Source: an uncultured Actinomycetes bacterium
GTDB lineage: Bacteria > Actinomycetota > Aquicultoria > CAJVYJ01
Length of the DNA stretch: 5,533 bases
Direction: 5' to 3'
Assembly: GCA_913009475.1 (NCBI GenBank)
Contig: CAJVYJ010000135.1
Location: 1 to 5,533 of the forward strand
Made by a program: the position numbers and the translations under genes. This document shows, one piece after another, positions 5,493 to 5,533 of the stretch. Every line of letters begins with the position of its first letter. Within the stretch, counting starts at the first letter, position 1. Under the pieces are notes generated by a model. The model was not told the DNA's origin and did no database searches. It saw nothing but the letters and a program-made list of their open reading frames with translations.

Positions 5493-5533
5493 AAAAAAAA
5501 AATAATAAAAACTACAACACATGACCACTAATA
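5493..5533. other. A-rich tail beyond the right adapter, artefact
   Basis: Ten A, then short A runs broken by T, then 22 bases of mixed sequence to the contig edge. It lies past the end of the adapter and so is not genomic context for the PBP2 gene. I see no gene or site in it. Confidence 0.85.

Overview
This window looks like a whole metagenomic or draft-genome contig that still carries Illumina library adapters at both ends. Bases 98-163 are an exact P7-side TruSeq adapter. Bases 5435-5492 are an error-rich copy of the reverse complement of the TruSeq universal (P5) adapter. Only about 164-5434 should be read as contiguous genomic DNA. Bases 1-97 and 5493-5533 are homopolymer plus sequence beyond the adapters and have no trustworthy linkage to the locus.

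The genomic part is one tightly packed block, all on the minus strand. In transcription order it holds the C-terminal two-thirds of an elongation transpeptidase PBP2 (mrdA, cut by the right adapter), intact rodA, an intact radical SAM protein of the TIGR03960 type, its usual small partner of the TIGR03936/DUF2344 type, and the N-terminal S1-containing part of an RNase E/G-family ribonuclease (cut by the left adapter). Gaps are +24, +13, about +25 and about -23 bases, which is operon-like. No stretch of 300 bases lacks a gene within the genomic part.

The gene order pbp2 - rodA - TIGR03960 - TIGR03936 - rng is, from general knowledge, the order seen in Clostridia-type Firmicutes and some other deep-branching Gram-positive lineages, where rplU-rpmA-obg usually follow. 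GC content is moderate (low-to-mid 40s percent from a few lines counted by eye). The sequence does not settle the taxon.

PBP2 and RodA form the core peptidoglycan synthase of the elongasome. RNase E/G acts in RNA processing and decay. The radical SAM pair between them has no known reaction and is the most open biological question here. The most notable non-coding signal is a perfect 10-1-10 palindrome lying exactly over a promoter-like -35/17/-10 arrangement just before the TIGR03936 gene. I found no sign of a new defence system, mobile element or CRISPR array in the genomic part. The only possible mobile-element trace is a 28-codon integrase-like open frame in the unlinked leftmost 84 bases.
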